64,000 nucleotides of DNA from Streptomyces sp. NBC_00443 (GCF_036014175.1 NZ_CP107917.1:1364001-1428000), one strand, 5' to 3'; positions 1-9,898 are shown, counted from the first letter of the stretch. Translations and numbers: made by a program. The notes: generated by a model not told the origin, from the letters alone.

Positions 1-263
1 TCGCCGTGGGCCGTGTCCCACAGGGCCACGCCGTCGTGGTGACGGCTGGTCAGGACGGCGTACTTGGCACCGGCCCGCGCGAAGAGCCTCGCCCAGTCGC
101 GCGGGTCGTAGCGGGAGGCGGTGAAGCGGTCGAACTGGGACATGTACCGGTCGTACGGGACGATGTCGTCGTAGAACGACCAGGACTCCTGCACACCGTC
201 GACGGCGTAGATGCCCCAGTGGACGAAGATCCCCAACTTGGCGTCGGTGAACCAGGGTTGCAT
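1..263 (-). CDS. Alpha-L-fucosidase, GH29 family (N-terminal part only; runs off the window)
   Basis: The 87 visible N-terminal residues begin with a tryptophan-phenylalanine-x-D-A-K-x-G-I-F-x-H-W-G block, then an SWSFYDD stretch and a YAVLTSRHHDG strand. These are hallmarks of the TIM barrel of family GH29 alpha-L-fucosidases, which remove terminal fucose from glycans. No signal peptide is visible, so it is probably cytoplasmic and acts on imported oligosaccharides. The ATG at 261-263 has a GGGG stretch about 5 bases upstream and lies 11 bp after the alpha-mannosidase stop, so the two genes are probably co-transcribed. The catalytic aspartate and acid/base lie outside the window, so activity cannot be judged. 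Confidence 0.85.
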   Translation of the reverse strand, partial: MQPWFTDAKLGIFVHWGIYAVDGVQESWSFYDDIVPYDRYMSQFDRFTASRYDPRDWARLFARAGAKYAVLTSRHHDGVALWDTAHG

Positions 264-274
264 CGGCACCCCGC

Positions 275-3200
275 TCAGCTCCCTTCCGCGCGCTGCAGGC
301 GGAGCGTGAGGACCTGGAAGGGACGCAGGGCGACCGCGACCCCGCCGTCGCCGGTGACGTCCGCGTCCTGAAGCGGGCGCTCCAGCAGGTCGGTCACCTG
401 GGCGCCGGTGAGCGGGAAGCCGGTGCGCAGGACACCGCTCGCACGGCCGCCGCGGGACTCGTAGAGGCGTACGACGACGTCGCCGGACCGGTCGTCGGCC
501 AGTTTGACCGCCTCGACGGTCACGCCGTCCCCGGCCACGGAGACGACCGGCTCGGGCGCGCCTGCCGCATCCGCCACCCGCAGGGGAGGTTGAGGGCGTA
601 CCCCTCGGCGACGGCGTCCTCGATGCTCGCGCCGGGGAGCAGGGAGTAGGTGAAGCGGTGCATGCCCTGGTCGGCCTCGGGGTCCGGCACGCGCGGGGCG
701 CGGACCAGGCTGAGGCTGACCCTGGTCGTCGTACCGCCGTCGTCGCGGACCGTGCGGGTGACGTCGTGGCCGTACGTCGAGTCGTTGATGACGGCGACGC
801 CGTAGCCGGGCTCGGCGATGTGCACCCAGCGGTGGCCGGCGACCTCGAAGCGGGCCGCCTCCCAGCTGGTGTTGGTGTGGGTGGGCCGCTGGATGTGGCC
901 GAACTGGATCTCGGCGGAGGAGTGCGGGGCGCGGATGTCCACCGGGAAGCCCGCCTTGAGGATCTTCTCGGCCTCGTGCCAGTCGATCTCGGTCTCGAAG
1001 TCGATTCGGGGGCTGCCGGCGCGCAGGGTGATCGTCTGGGTGACCTTCGAGCCCTTGCCGAACGACCGCGTGACCCGGATCGCCCCGAGGAGGGCGTCCT
1101 CCTCGACGACGGTGACCGCGTCCGCGTCCAGCAGATCGGTGTAGCGGTTCCTGTAGTGCTTGTCGATGTCCCAGGCGTCCCAGTAGTTCGGGAGGTCGGT
1201 GTGCAGACGCAGCAGGTTGCCCTTGTCGGCGAGGACTTCACGGCCGGCCCGCAGATCCCGCACCGAGGCGAGCGTGCCGTCCTGCGCCACCTCGACACGC
1301 ACCAGGCCGTTGTCGAGGACCCGGCCCTCGACCTTCACCGGCTGTGCGGGCGCGGCGTCGGCCGGCGGTGCGCTGCCGCTCGCGGGGACCTCGACGTACG
1401 CCGGTGCGCCCTCGGGTGTGCGGACGACCTCGGCCCGGTCGAAGGGGCTGGTGTTGAACACCCGCGTGCCGTCGGCGCCCAGCGCGGCCACCGCCTCGGC
1501 GGTCAGCGCCTCCAGCTCCTCGGCCACGCGCGCGTATTCGGCCTCCGCCTCGCGGTGCACCCAGGCGATCGACGACCCCGGCAGGATGTCGTGGAACTGG
1601 TGCAGCAGCACCGTCTTCCACAGCCGGTCCAGCTTCTCGTACGGGTAGGAGTAGCCCGGCGCGTGCAGCGCGGCCGTCGTCGCCCACAACTCGGCCTCGC
1701 GGAGCCGGTGTTCACTGCGCCGGTTGCCCTGCTTGGTACGGGCCTGGGAGGTGTACGTCGCCCTGTGCAGTTCGAGGTAGAGCTCGCCGACCCACACGGG
1801 GGCGTCCGGGTACTCCTCGCGGGCCGTGGCGAAGAAGTCGTCCGGGTGCTCGATGACGACCTTCGGTGAGCCCTCCAGGTCCGCCAGCCGGCGCGCCCGC
1901 TCCATGATCTCGCGGGTGGGGCCGCCACCGCCGTCGCCCCAGCCGAAGGGCGCGAGGGAGCGTGTACCGCCGCCCTTCTCCGAGTAGTTGCGGACGGCGC
2001 GGTCCATCTCCTCACCGCTGAAGCGGGCGTTGTAGGTGTCGACCGGCGGGAAGTGCGTGAAGATGCGGGTGCCGTCGATGCCCTCCCACCAGAAGGTGTG
2101 GTGGGGGAACTTGTTGGTCTGGTTCCAGGAGATCTTCTGGGTCAGGAACCAGTCGTTGCCGGCGAGCTTGGCGAGCTGGGGGTAGGCGGCGGTGTAGCCG
2201 AAGGAGTCCGGCAGCCAGACGCCCTTGGTCTCGACGCCGAAGTGCTCGATGAAGAACCGCTTGCCGTGGACCAACTGGCGGGCGATGGCCTCGCCGCCGG
2301 GCAGGTTGCCGTCGGCCTCGACCCACATGCCGCCGACCGGCGCCCACTGGCCCTTCTTCACGGACTCCTGGATGCGGGCCCAGACGTGCGGGTAGTTGTC
2401 GCGCACCCACTCGTACTGCTGGGCCTGCGAGCAGGCGAAGATGAAGTCGTCGTACTCGTCGGCCAGGGACGTGACGTTCGAGAAGGTGCGGGACGTCTTG
2501 CGCTTGGTCTCGCGGATGGGCCACAGCCACGCGGAGTCGATGTGCGCGTGGCCGACACCGGAGATCGTGTGCGCGCTGGCGTGGGCGGGGCGGGCCAGCA
2601 CCGGCGCGAGCACCTCGCGGACGGCCGGGGCGCTCCCGGAGATGTCGTCGAGGTCCAGGGCGTCCATCGCCCGGTCGAGGGCGTGCATGATCTCGTGGCG
2701 GCGCGGTTCGTGCTCGCCGAGGTGGACCATGAGCTCGCGCAGCACCTGGAGGTCCAGGTCCAGGTGCCAGACCTCTTCGTCCAGGACGGCGATGTCGGCG
2801 CGCTGGAAGGTGTAGAGAGGTTTGTCGCCCGCGGTCAGGACGTCGCCGAGCGGGGTCGGGGCCGCGAAGTCGTTGGCCAGGATGTCGGGGTTGGAGGCGG
2901 CCTCGACCAGGTAGTCGATCTCCTCGCCGCCCGCGACCGGGTTGCCGATCGGCACGTACTGGTTGAGCGGGTTGACCGCCTTCAGTGGCCTGCCGTCCGG
3001 CAGGTGGACCAGGGCCTCGGCCTGGTTGCCGGGCCAGTCCCCGACGAAGCCGAGGTCGATGACCGCCTCGACGCGCCGCCCGGCCCACTCGGCGGGCACC
3101 CTGCCGCGCATCCGGAACCAGGTCGTGCCCCAGGGCGGGCCCCACGGAGTGTCCATCGCGAAGGGTGTGTACCGGGCGGCCGCGGCCTCCTCGAAGGAGA

Positions 3201-3327
3201 CGGGCTCCCCCGGCGCGTGCCAGGCCTCGACCTCGAAGGGGACCGTGGCCGAGTAGATCGCGGGCTTGATGCGCTGGTTGTGGACGCGCTCGACGCGTTC
3301 CTCGATCCGGCGGCGTTCGTCGTGCAT
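275..3327 (-). CDS. Alpha-mannosidase, GH38 family, with an apparent frameshift near the 3' end
   Basis: This large enzyme should release alpha-linked mannose from oligosaccharides. The Zn-binding motif GHAHIDSAWLWP and the nucleophile block WLPDSFGY are both present, followed by the long beta-sandwich region of GH38 enzymes. The main frame reads from ATG 3327 and meets a stop at 520, but homology continues without a break in another frame from about 580 to the stop at 275-277 (about 100 residues, ending TLRLQRAEGS). One extra base in the G run at 583-586 joins the two parts into a protein of about 1016 residues, which I judge normal for actinobacterial GH38. I read it as a functional gene with a sequence under-call. 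It lies between the GH4 and GH29 genes. Confidence 0.9.
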
Positions 3328-3424
3328 CAGGGTCTCCAGGGAGGGAGAGAACGGAGGTGGGAAGCGAGGGGTACCGAGTGGAGGCCGGTGGGGCGAGGGG
3401 TGGAAGCGCTTTCTGGGGCGGGCG
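3328..3424 (-). promoter_or_regulatory. Intergenic region with a LacI-type operator (3402-3413)
   Basis: The 97-bp gap between the GH4 and alpha-mannosidase genes contains GGAAGCGCTTTC at 3402-3413. It is a near-perfect palindrome centred on GC (one mismatch between the arms) and matches the typical operator of LacI/GalR-family sugar repressors. This suggests that alpha-mannosidase and fucosidase have their own promoter, controlled by a LacI-type repressor. No LacI-type gene lies in this window, so the regulator would be encoded elsewhere. Confidence 0.6.
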
Positions 3425-4765
3425 CTACTTAAGGTACGCGAGGCCGGGATGCACCCCGGCGTAGCCCTCGACCAGTCTGCGCGCGACGCCCACCGAGTCG
3501 ACCAGCGGGTGCAGCGCGAAGGCCTTCACCGCAGTCGTTCGGGAGCCGGACTCGGCGGCGGCGAGCACCTCCCGCTCGACCGCCTTGACCGAGCAGACGA
3601 GGCCGGTGGCGTGGTCGGGCAGCGGGGCGACGGCGACCGGGTGGGCGCCGTTGGCATCGACCATGCAGGGCACCTCGATGACGGCGTCGGAGTCGAGCAC
3701 CGCGAGGGTGTTCTGATTGCGGACGTTGAGGATCAGGGTCGTGCGCTCGTCGCGGGCGATGGCCCGCATCAGCGCGAGCGCCACTTTCTCGTACCCGCCG
3801 GAGAGGTCGTCGGCGTCGCGCTCGCCGGCGCCGGCCGTCTCCCGGTTCTCGGACATGTAGGTGGCCTCGCGCTCGGCGCGGGTGCGGTCCCAGGCCTGAA
3901 GCGCGGAGACGTCCGGGTTGCGCACCTGCTCGTAGAAGCCGGCCTGCTGGTCGCGCAGGAAGGCGCCGCGGGTCTTGTCGGCCTGCTGGTAGGCGCGGAC
4001 GGCCTCGCGGTTGAAGTAGTAGTAGTGCAGGTATTCGTTCGGGATGGCGCCGAGCGACCGGAGCCAGTCGACGCCGAAGAGCTTGCCCTCCTCGAAGGAG
4101 CCGAGCAGGCCGGGGTCGGCGAGCAGGCGCGGCAGTTCGTCGCGGCCGGCGACGCGCAGGCCGCGCACCCAGCCGAGGTGGTTGAGGCCGACGTAGTCGA
4201 TCCACGCCTCGCCGGGGTTCTTCACGCCGAGCACGCGGGCGATACGGCGGCCGAGGCCGACCGGCGAGTCACAGATGCCGATGACGCGGTCGCCGAGATG
4301 GCGGGACATGGCCTCGGTGACCAGGCCGGCGGGGTTGGTGAAGTTGATGACCCAGGCGTCCGGCGCGAGGCGGGCCACCCGCTGGGCGATCTCGACGGCG
4401 ACCGGGACGGTCCGCAGGCCGTAGGCGATGCCGCCCGCGCCGACCGTCTCCTGGCCGAGGACGCCCTCGGCGAGCGCGACCCGCTCGTCGTTCGCCCGGC
4501 CTTCGAGGCCGCCGACGCGGATCGCCGAGAAGACGAAGTCGGCGCCGCGCAGGGCCTCGTCGAGGTCGGCGGTGGCGCTCACCTCGGGCGCGTCGGGCAC
4601 CCCGGCGGCCTGCTCGGCGAGCACGCGGGTCACGGCGTCCAGACGGCCGGTGTCCAGGTCGTGCAGCACGACCCGGGTGACCCGGCCCTCCGCGCGGTCC
4701 GTCAGGAGGGCCCCGTACACGAGCGGCACGCGGAATCCGCCGCCGCCCAGAATCGTCAGCTTCAC
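3425..4765 (-). CDS. GH4 family NAD-dependent glycosidase (6-phospho-beta-glucosidase-like)
   Basis: This 446-residue protein begins KLTILGGGGFRVP, the NAD-binding loop of family GH4, whose members use NAD+ and a divalent metal in an oxidation-elimination mechanism. Further family blocks are CDSP near residue 160, NFTNPAG, and NHLGW near residue 190. The GTG start at 4765 overlaps the TGA of the upstream deoR-type gene (4762-4765), so translation is probably coupled. The longer in-frame extension to 4879 lies inside deoR and was rejected. Many GH4 enzymes act on phosphorylated sugars delivered by a PTS. Here the adjacent uptake system is an ABC importer, so the substrate may be unphosphorylated or phosphorylated by the neighbouring kinase. 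Confidence 0.85.
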   Translation of the reverse strand: MKLTILGGGGFRVPLVYGALLTDRAEGRVTRVVLHDLDTGRLDAVTRVLAEQAAGVPDAPEVSATADLDEALRGADFVFSAIRVGGLEGRANDERVALAEGVLGQETVGAGGIAYGLRTVPVAVEIAQRVARLAPDAWVINFTNPAGLVTEAMSRHLGDRVIGICDSPVGLGRRIARVLGVKNPGEAWIDYVGLNHLGWVRGLRVAGRDELPRLLADPGLLGSFEEGKLFGVDWLRSLGAIPNEYLHYYYFNREAVRAYQQADKTRGAFLRDQQAGFYEQVRNPDVSALQAWDRTRAEREATYMSENRETAGAGERDADDLSGGYEKVALALMRAIARDERTTLILNVRNQNTLAVLDSDAVIEVPCMVDANGAHPVAVAPLPDHATGLVCSVKAVEREVLAAAESGSRTTAVKAFALHPLVDSVGVARRLVEGYAGVHPGLAYLK

Positions 4766-5553
4766 GCCTGCACCTTTCCTGCCACGAGCACCTTGACGCC
4801 GGCCTCCTCCAGGGCGGACCGGGTCGCCGTGTTCACGGGAGCGTTCGTCACCACCATGTCCAGCTCCTCGGGACCGCATACCTTGGCCATGCCGGTCCCT
4901 GGGAACTTCGCCCCGTCGGCGAGCAGGACGACCTTGTCGCCGGCCCGGATCATGGCCCGCTTGACCGGCACCTCGACGACCGTGGTGTCCATGACCTGCC
5001 CGCCGGCCCGCACGCCGCTGGTGCCGAGGAACAGCCAGTCGGCGTGCAGCTGGCGCAGGTTGTCCTCGGTGAGGAAACCGACCAGGGAGCGGTACTCGCG
5101 GCGGACCATGCCGCCGAGCAGCACCAGCTCGATGCCCTCGTCGTCGGCGAGCTCCTCGTAGACCACCAGGTTGCTGGTGATCACGGTGAGGCGGCGGCCG
5201 TGCAGCTGGCGGGCCAGCCGGAAGGCGGTGGTGCCGATGTCGAGCAGCACCGACTGACCGTCTTCGATCATCGCGGCGGCGTGCGCGGCTATGGCGTCCT
5301 TCTCGGGCACGCGCATCTCGGCGACCTCGGCGAAGGGCTGGTCGCCCTCCTCCACGACCGCGCCGCCATGCACCCGCGTGAGCAGGCCGTCCTCCTCGAG
5401 TTTGACCAGGTCACGCCTGATCGTGGCGGGGCTCACACCCAGCCGCTCGGAGAGATCGGTCACGGCCGCGGGGCCGCCGGAGCGCAGGGCCCGCAGGATG
5501 AGTTGGTGTCGTCGTTCTGCCAGCACGGCGTGAACACTACTCGTCATCTTCAA
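4762..5553 (-). CDS. DeoR/GlpR-family transcriptional regulator
   Basis: The 263-residue protein has an N-terminal winged helix (LSERLGVSPATIRRDLVKLE, residues about 35-54) and the DeoR sensor fold. That includes the DIGTT phosphosugar-binding loop near residue 103 and LLADGAKF near residue 215. Such regulators usually repress sugar operons until a phosphorylated sugar binds. It heads the leftward unit, overlaps the GH4 start by 4 bp, and is divergent from the pfkB kinase, whose product could be its effector. Start ATG 5553 is used; a second ATG two codons later (5547) is possible. Confidence 0.9.
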   Translation of the reverse strand: MKMTSSVHAVLAERRHQLILRALRSGGPAAVTDLSERLGVSPATIRRDLVKLEEDGLLTRVHGGAVVEEGDQPFAEVAEMRVPEKDAIAAHAAAMIEDGQSVLLDIGTTAFRLARQLHGRRLTVITSNLVVYEELADDEGIELVLLGGMVRREYRSLVGFLTEDNLRQLHADWLFLGTSGVRAGGQVMDTTVVEVPVKRAMIRAGDKVVLLADGAKFPGTGMAKVCGPEELDMVVTNAPVNTATRSALEEAGVKVLVAGKVQA

Positions 5554-5693
5554 TCATCGCCATGCTCATTTCTGCTCGGGTATTGACCAATCCCGCGGAG
5601 CGGCGCACGATTCCGCTCACCGAAATGAAGAGTTTTGACGAGCTCTCCCCCACGGGGGTCCCCGGACGAGAGCCCGAGCGAGAGGACCCTGCC
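5554..5693. promoter_or_regulatory. Divergent deoR / pfkB promoter region
   Basis: This 140-bp gap must carry both divergent promoters. It contains an imperfect inverted pair, GCTCATTTC at 5564-5572 and GAAATGAAG at 5622-5630, which could be the DeoR operator. It also has a small palindrome, ATTGACCAAT, at 5582-5591. No confident -35/-10 pair was picked out. The assignment rests on position and symmetry only. Confidence 0.35.
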
Positions 5694-6713
5694 GTGGACG
5701 ACGACCGGCCCGATGTGCTGCTGACCGGGCTGCTCTTCTACGACCTCGTCCTCACCGGGCTCGGGAAGCCGCCGACACCGGGCGAGGAGATCTGGACGGG
5801 CGGCATGGGCTGCGGCCCCGGCGGCATCGCCAACCTGGCGGTGGCCGCCGCCCGCTTCGGCCTGCGCACCTCGCTGGCCACGGTGTTCGGCGACGACCTC
5901 TACGGGGAGTACTGCCGGGACGTCCTGTGCGACCAGGAGGACATCGACCTCTCACTCTCCCGCACCGCGGACGGCTGGCCCACCCCGGTCACCGTCTCCC
6001 TCGCCTACGGCCACGACCGGGCTCTGGTCACCCACGGCCAGGAACCCCCGTACTCGCAGGACGCGCTGATGGGCGACCCGCCCGAGGCACGCACCGCCCT
6101 CGTGCACATCGAGGCCGAACCCCGCGAGTGGCTGGCCAAGGCCGCCGCGAACGGCACCCGGATCTACGCCGACGTCGGCTGGGACCCCACCCAGCAGTGG
6201 TCCACCGCCCTCCTCGACCAGCTCTCCCTGTGCCACGCCTTCCTCCCCAACGAGACCGAGGCGATGGCCTACACCCGTACCGACACCGCCGTCGCGGCCC
6301 TCGGCACCCTCAGCGAGCTGGTGCCGGTGGCCGCGGTGACGCGTGGCGGGGACGGCGCCGTCGCCGTCGACCAGACGACCGGCGAGTACGCGGACGTGCC
6401 CGCCCTGGACACCGACGTCCTCGACGCGACGGGCGCGGGCGACGTGTTCGGGGCGAGCTTCGTCGCGGCCTCGCTGGGCGGCTGGCCGCTGGCGGAACGG
6501 CTGAAGTTCGCCGTCCTGGCCGCCGGTCTGTCGGTCCGGCGGCCCGGCGGGGCTCTGGCCGCCCCCGGCTGGTACGGCGTCGACCGCTGGTGGCGCTCCC
6601 TGACCGATCCCGAACTGAAGCGGGCGTACGGCTTCCTGGCGGACCGGCTCCCGGACGATCCGGGACCGCCCGTCGCGTACGCCCCCGTGACACCTCCCGC
6701 ACGGCAGAACTGA
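5694..6713 (+). CDS. PfkB-family carbohydrate kinase
   Basis: This ribokinase-like sugar kinase (339 residues from the GTG at 5694) shows the PfkB signature near the C terminus, DATGAGDVFGASFVA, with the catalytic aspartate in the GAGD loop. It also has a GCGPGGIANLAVAAARFG segment near the N terminus. It probably phosphorylates a sugar released from glycans brought in by the downstream ABC importer. The open frame extends to 5562, but the first 44 codons have no family similarity and AGAGG sits 8 bases before the GTG at 5694, so the shorter start is preferred. ATG 5625 is a second alternative. The exact sugar is unknown. Confidence 0.85.
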   Translation: MDDDRPDVLLTGLLFYDLVLTGLGKPPTPGEEIWTGGMGCGPGGIANLAVAAARFGLRTSLATVFGDDLYGEYCRDVLCDQEDIDLSLSRTADGWPTPVTVSLAYGHDRALVTHGQEPPYSQDALMGDPPEARTALVHIEAEPREWLAKAAANGTRIYADVGWDPTQQWSTALLDQLSLCHAFLPNETEAMAYTRTDTAVAALGTLSELVPVAAVTRGGDGAVAVDQTTGEYADVPALDTDVLDATGAGDVFGASFVAASLGGWPLAERLKFAVLAAGLSVRRPGGALAAPGWYGVDRWWRSLTDPELKRAYGFLADRLPDDPGPPVAYAPVTPPARQN

Positions 6714-6803
6714 CTTCCCCGAGCGAGCTCCCCCCACGTGCTCTCTCCCTCACGTGCCCCTCTCATGCGAAGTCCCGAAAACATCCGAAAGGCGGTGGGA
6801 GCT

Positions 6804-8090
6804 GTGCGGCTCTCACGAAGAGGCCTGCTCCGCGCGGGCCTGGCCGGCACGGCCGCCACGGCGCTGGGCGGCCTGGCGTCCGGCTGTGCCGTTCCGACCG
6901 GCTCGACCGGCCGGAACATGGTCCTGTGGTACTGGGACGGCGGCCTCGGTGACACCGCCGTCGACAAGGCCAAGGCCCGCTACGCGAGCAGCGTGGACCT
7001 CCAGGCCATCAAGATCGGCGGCTACTACCGGTCCAAGCTGATCACCACGATGACCGGCAACGCCCACGTCCCCGACATCGCGGGCCTCAAGGGCGAGGAC
7101 ATGGCGTCCTACCTGCCCAACGCGGACCAGTTCGTGGACCTCAGGACCCTGGGCGCGGACAAGTACCGGAGTCAGTACCTGGACTGGAAGTGGGACCAGG
7201 GCAAAGCCGACGACGGCACGATGATCGGCTTCCCGATCGACTGCGGCCCGGTCGCGCACTTCTTCCAGTACGAGGTGTTCCGCAAGGCGGGACTGCCGTA
7301 CGAGCCCGCCGACGTCTCCAAGGAGCTGAACACCTGGGAGAAGTTCTTCGCGGCCGGCGAGCGGCTCAAGCAGCGGATCCCCGGGACCTCGCTGCTCACC
7401 GACGTCAACAGCGTCTTCGAGAACGTCGTGCAGCAGGGCAGCAAGCGGTACGTGGACAAGGACCGGCACTTCATCGGCGACCAGGAGCACGTACGGAACG
7501 CCTGGGCCCTCGCGGTGGAGGCCAAGCGGCGCGGTCTCGTCTCGAATCTCGTCACCGGCACCCCGGACCAGATATCCGCGGTCGACTCCGGCAAGCTCCC
7601 CAGCCAGCTCGGCGCCTCCTGGGCGACGTACGACATCAAGAACGGCAACCCCAAGACCAAGGGCAAGTGGCGGATCGCCGACATGCCGGTGCGGCCGTCC
7701 AACAACGGCGGTTCGTTCCTGTCGATCACGAAGGCGTGCCGGGAGCCCGAGCGGGCCTTCGAGATCATCGCGTGGATGCTGAACGCGTCCAACCAGGCCT
7801 CCGGTTACGTCGACGCGGGCCTCTTCCCGTCCACGCCCACCGCGTACGGGCTGAAGCAACTGCGCGACCCCGACCCCTTCTTCGGTGGCCAGGTGACGAC
7901 GGACGTCTTCGGGCCCGCCGCGCAGAAGATCGTGGTCGCCTACAACAGCCCGTTCGACGTGGCGCTCGGGCAGCCGATCAAGGACGAGATCAAGAACGTC
8001 GGCGTCCTCGGCAAGGACCCGGAGAAGGCCTGGAGTGACGCCATGGGCAAGTGCCGGCGGATAGCGAAGCACCTGGGGGTGAGCTACTGA
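6804..8090 (+). CDS. ABC sugar transporter, extracellular solute-binding lipoprotein (Tat-type signal)
   Basis: This is the carbohydrate-binding component of a CUT1-type importer (428 residues). The N terminus has LSRRGLLRAG, a twin-arginine signal, then a hydrophobic stretch and a lipobox LASGC, so it should be exported folded and anchored to the outer face of the membrane. The rest fits family 1 solute-binding proteins. GTG 6804 with a purine-rich GGTGGGAG just upstream is chosen; ATG 6765 would add 13 residues. The stop overlaps the first permease start by one base. Two CACGTG palindromes lie in the 90-bp leader, of unknown meaning. No ATPase is encoded nearby, so a shared MsiK-type ATPase is likely. 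Confidence 0.9.
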   Translation: MRLSRRGLLRAGLAGTAATALGGLASGCAVPTGSTGRNMVLWYWDGGLGDTAVDKAKARYASSVDLQAIKIGGYYRSKLITTMTGNAHVPDIAGLKGEDMASYLPNADQFVDLRTLGADKYRSQYLDWKWDQGKADDGTMIGFPIDCGPVAHFFQYEVFRKAGLPYEPADVSKELNTWEKFFAAGERLKQRIPGTSLLTDVNSVFENVVQQGSKRYVDKDRHFIGDQEHVRNAWALAVEAKRRGLVSNLVTGTPDQISAVDSGKLPSQLGASWATYDIKNGNPKTKGKWRIADMPVRPSNNGGSFLSITKACREPERAFEIIAWMLNASNQASGYVDAGLFPSTPTAYGLKQLRDPDPFFGGQVTTDVFGPAAQKIVVAYNSPFDVALGQPIKDEIKNVGVLGKDPEKAWSDAMGKCRRIAKHLGVSY

Positions 8091-9046
8091 TGGCCACCGC
8101 GTTGGACAAGCCGCCCGTCATGGCGGAGCAGACGGCGGCTGCCGGGCCCCGCTCGGGTTTCCGTAAGTACTGGCACCTGTACGCCGCGATCTCCCCCTTC
8201 TACCTCCTCTTCCTCGCCTTCGGCCTGATCCCCGTCGGCTTCTCGCTCTACCTCTCCTTCCACCGCTGGGACGGCCTCGGCTCGATGGAGTGGGCGGGGC
8301 TCTCGCAGTACCAGTACCTGCTGAGCGACAGCGACTTCTGGAGCTCGATCGGGACCACGCTGATCATCTGGGCGCTGGCCACCTTCCCCATGATCTTCCT
8401 GGCGATGGTCACGGCCGTGATGCTCAACTCGGCGGTCCGCTTCAAGAACATCTACCGGTTCGCGTACTTCCTGCCGAACGTCACCTCGGTCGTCGCCATC
8501 GCGATCGTCTTCGGTTCGGTCTTCTCCACCAACTTCGGCCTGATGAACGCCCTGTTGCAGGCCGTGGGGCTGGACCAGGTGGCGTGGCTGAACACCCCGT
8601 GGGGCATCAAGGTGGCCATCGCGACGCTGATGACCTGGCAGTGGACCGGCTACAACGCGATCATCTTCCTCGCGGGCCTGCAGACCATCCCGGGCGAGCT
8701 GTACGAGGCGGCACGGGTGGACGGCGCCGGTCCCGTGCAGACGTTCTTCCGGATCACGCTGCCGATGCTGCGGCCGACGCTGCTGTTCGTGCTGGTGGTC
8801 TCGACGGTCACCGGACTGCAGAGCTTCACCGAGGCGCAGGTGCTGCTGCAGAACACCTCGAACGACTCGACGTTCTCGGGTGGTCCCGATCACGCGGGCC
8901 GGACGATGGTCCTCTACTTCTTCCAGCAGACCTTCGACAACAACGACTTCGGCTACGGCGCGGCCGTGGCGTGGGGGATCTTCCTCGTCGTCGTCATCTT
9001 CTCGATCATCAACTGGCGCCTGGTGCAGCGCCGGGGCGAAGACTAG
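8090..9046 (+). CDS. ABC sugar transporter permease (MalF-type)
   Basis: This integral membrane subunit (318 residues, about six hydrophobic segments) has the EAA loop EAARVDGAGPVQTFFRITLP near residue 210, where the ATPase docks. The first hydrophobic segment starts at about residue 32. The ATG at 8090 shares its A with the TGA of the solute-binding protein, so the two are translationally coupled; the upstream in-frame extension is the 3' end of that gene. It pairs with the next permease to form the channel of a CUT1-type importer. Confidence 0.92.
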   Translation: MATALDKPPVMAEQTAAAGPRSGFRKYWHLYAAISPFYLLFLAFGLIPVGFSLYLSFHRWDGLGSMEWAGLSQYQYLLSDSDFWSSIGTTLIIWALATFPMIFLAMVTAVMLNSAVRFKNIYRFAYFLPNVTSVVAIAIVFGSVFSTNFGLMNALLQAVGLDQVAWLNTPWGIKVAIATLMTWQWTGYNAIIFLAGLQTIPGELYEAARVDGAGPVQTFFRITLPMLRPTLLFVLVVSTVTGLQSFTEAQVLLQNTSNDSTFSGGPDHAGRTMVLYFFQQTFDNNDFGYGAAVAWGIFLVVVIFSIINWRLVQRRGED

Positions 9047-9061
9047 GGAGGCCTGGACACC

Positions 9062-9898
9062 GTGGCATCCATCAAGGGAACCCGCAGCCGGGGCATCGCG
9101 CTGCACGCCGTACTCGTCATCGGACTGCTGCTGTCGGCCTTCCCGTTCTACTGGGCCGTCATCATGTCGACGCACACGTCGACCGAGATCTTCTCCTACC
9201 CGCCGAAGCTGCTGCCCGGCTCGCACTTCCTGCAGAACGCCCGCAGCCTCTTCGACAACATCGACTTCTTCGGCTCGATGCTCAACTCACTGCTGGTGGC
9301 GTCGGCGGTGACCTTCCTGGTCCTGCTCTTCGACTCGCTGGCCGCGTTCGTCTTCGCCAAGTTCGACTTCCCGGGCCGCAGACTGCTCTTCACCCTGCTG
9401 ATGATCATCTTCATGGTCCCGACGCAGCTGGCGATCATCCCGCAGTTCGTGATGATGGCGAACATCGGCTGGATCGGCTCGATGACGGCACTGATCGTGC
9501 CGGCGGCGGCCAACGCCTTCGGCATCTTCTGGATGCGCCAGTACATGAAGAGCGCGATCCACGACGAACTGCTGGACGCCTCGAGGATCGACGGGGCGAA
9601 CTTCCTGCGCCAGTACTGGCACGTGGCCCTCCCGGTCGTCCGGCCGGGCCTGGCCTTCCTCGGCATCTTCACCTTCATGGCCCAGTGGAACGACTACGCC
9701 TGGCCCCTGATCGCCCTCACCAACCCGGACAACGTCACCCTCCAGGTCGCGCTGTCCCAGCTCAACGGCGTCCACGGCACCACGGACTACGGCATGGTGA
9801 TGACCGGCGCGCTGCTCGCCCTCATCCCCCTGCTCATCGTCTTCGCCATCGGCGCCAAGCAGATCATCGGCGACCTCGGCAAGGGGGCCATCCGCTGA
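9062..9898 (+). CDS. ABC sugar transporter permease (MalG-type)
   Basis: This is the second permease (278 residues, six predicted membrane segments). It has the EAA-type loop DASRIDGANFLRQYWHVALP near residue 178 and a C-terminal IGAKQIIGDLGKGAIR, which fits MalG-type subunits. It starts at GTG 9062, 15 bp after the MalF-type gene. Its TGA overlaps the beta-galactosidase ATG by one base. Together with the preceding two genes it forms the importer; the ATPase is absent from the cluster. Confidence 0.92.
   Translation: MASIKGTRSRGIALHAVLVIGLLLSAFPFYWAVIMSTHTSTEIFSYPPKLLPGSHFLQNARSLFDNIDFFGSMLNSLLVASAVTFLVLLFDSLAAFVFAKFDFPGRRLLFTLLMIIFMVPTQLAIIPQFVMMANIGWIGSMTALIVPAAANAFGIFWMRQYMKSAIHDELLDASRIDGANFLRQYWHVALPVVRPGLAFLGIFTFMAQWNDYAWPLIALTNPDNVTLQVALSQLNGVHGTTDYGMVMTGALLALIPLLIVFAIGAKQIIGDLGKGAIR

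Noticed and set aside
8290..9897. N-terminal extension of the beta-galactosidase frame through the permease genes
   Set aside because: The extension is a shadow of two well-supported permease genes; the GH2 protein begins normally at 9898.
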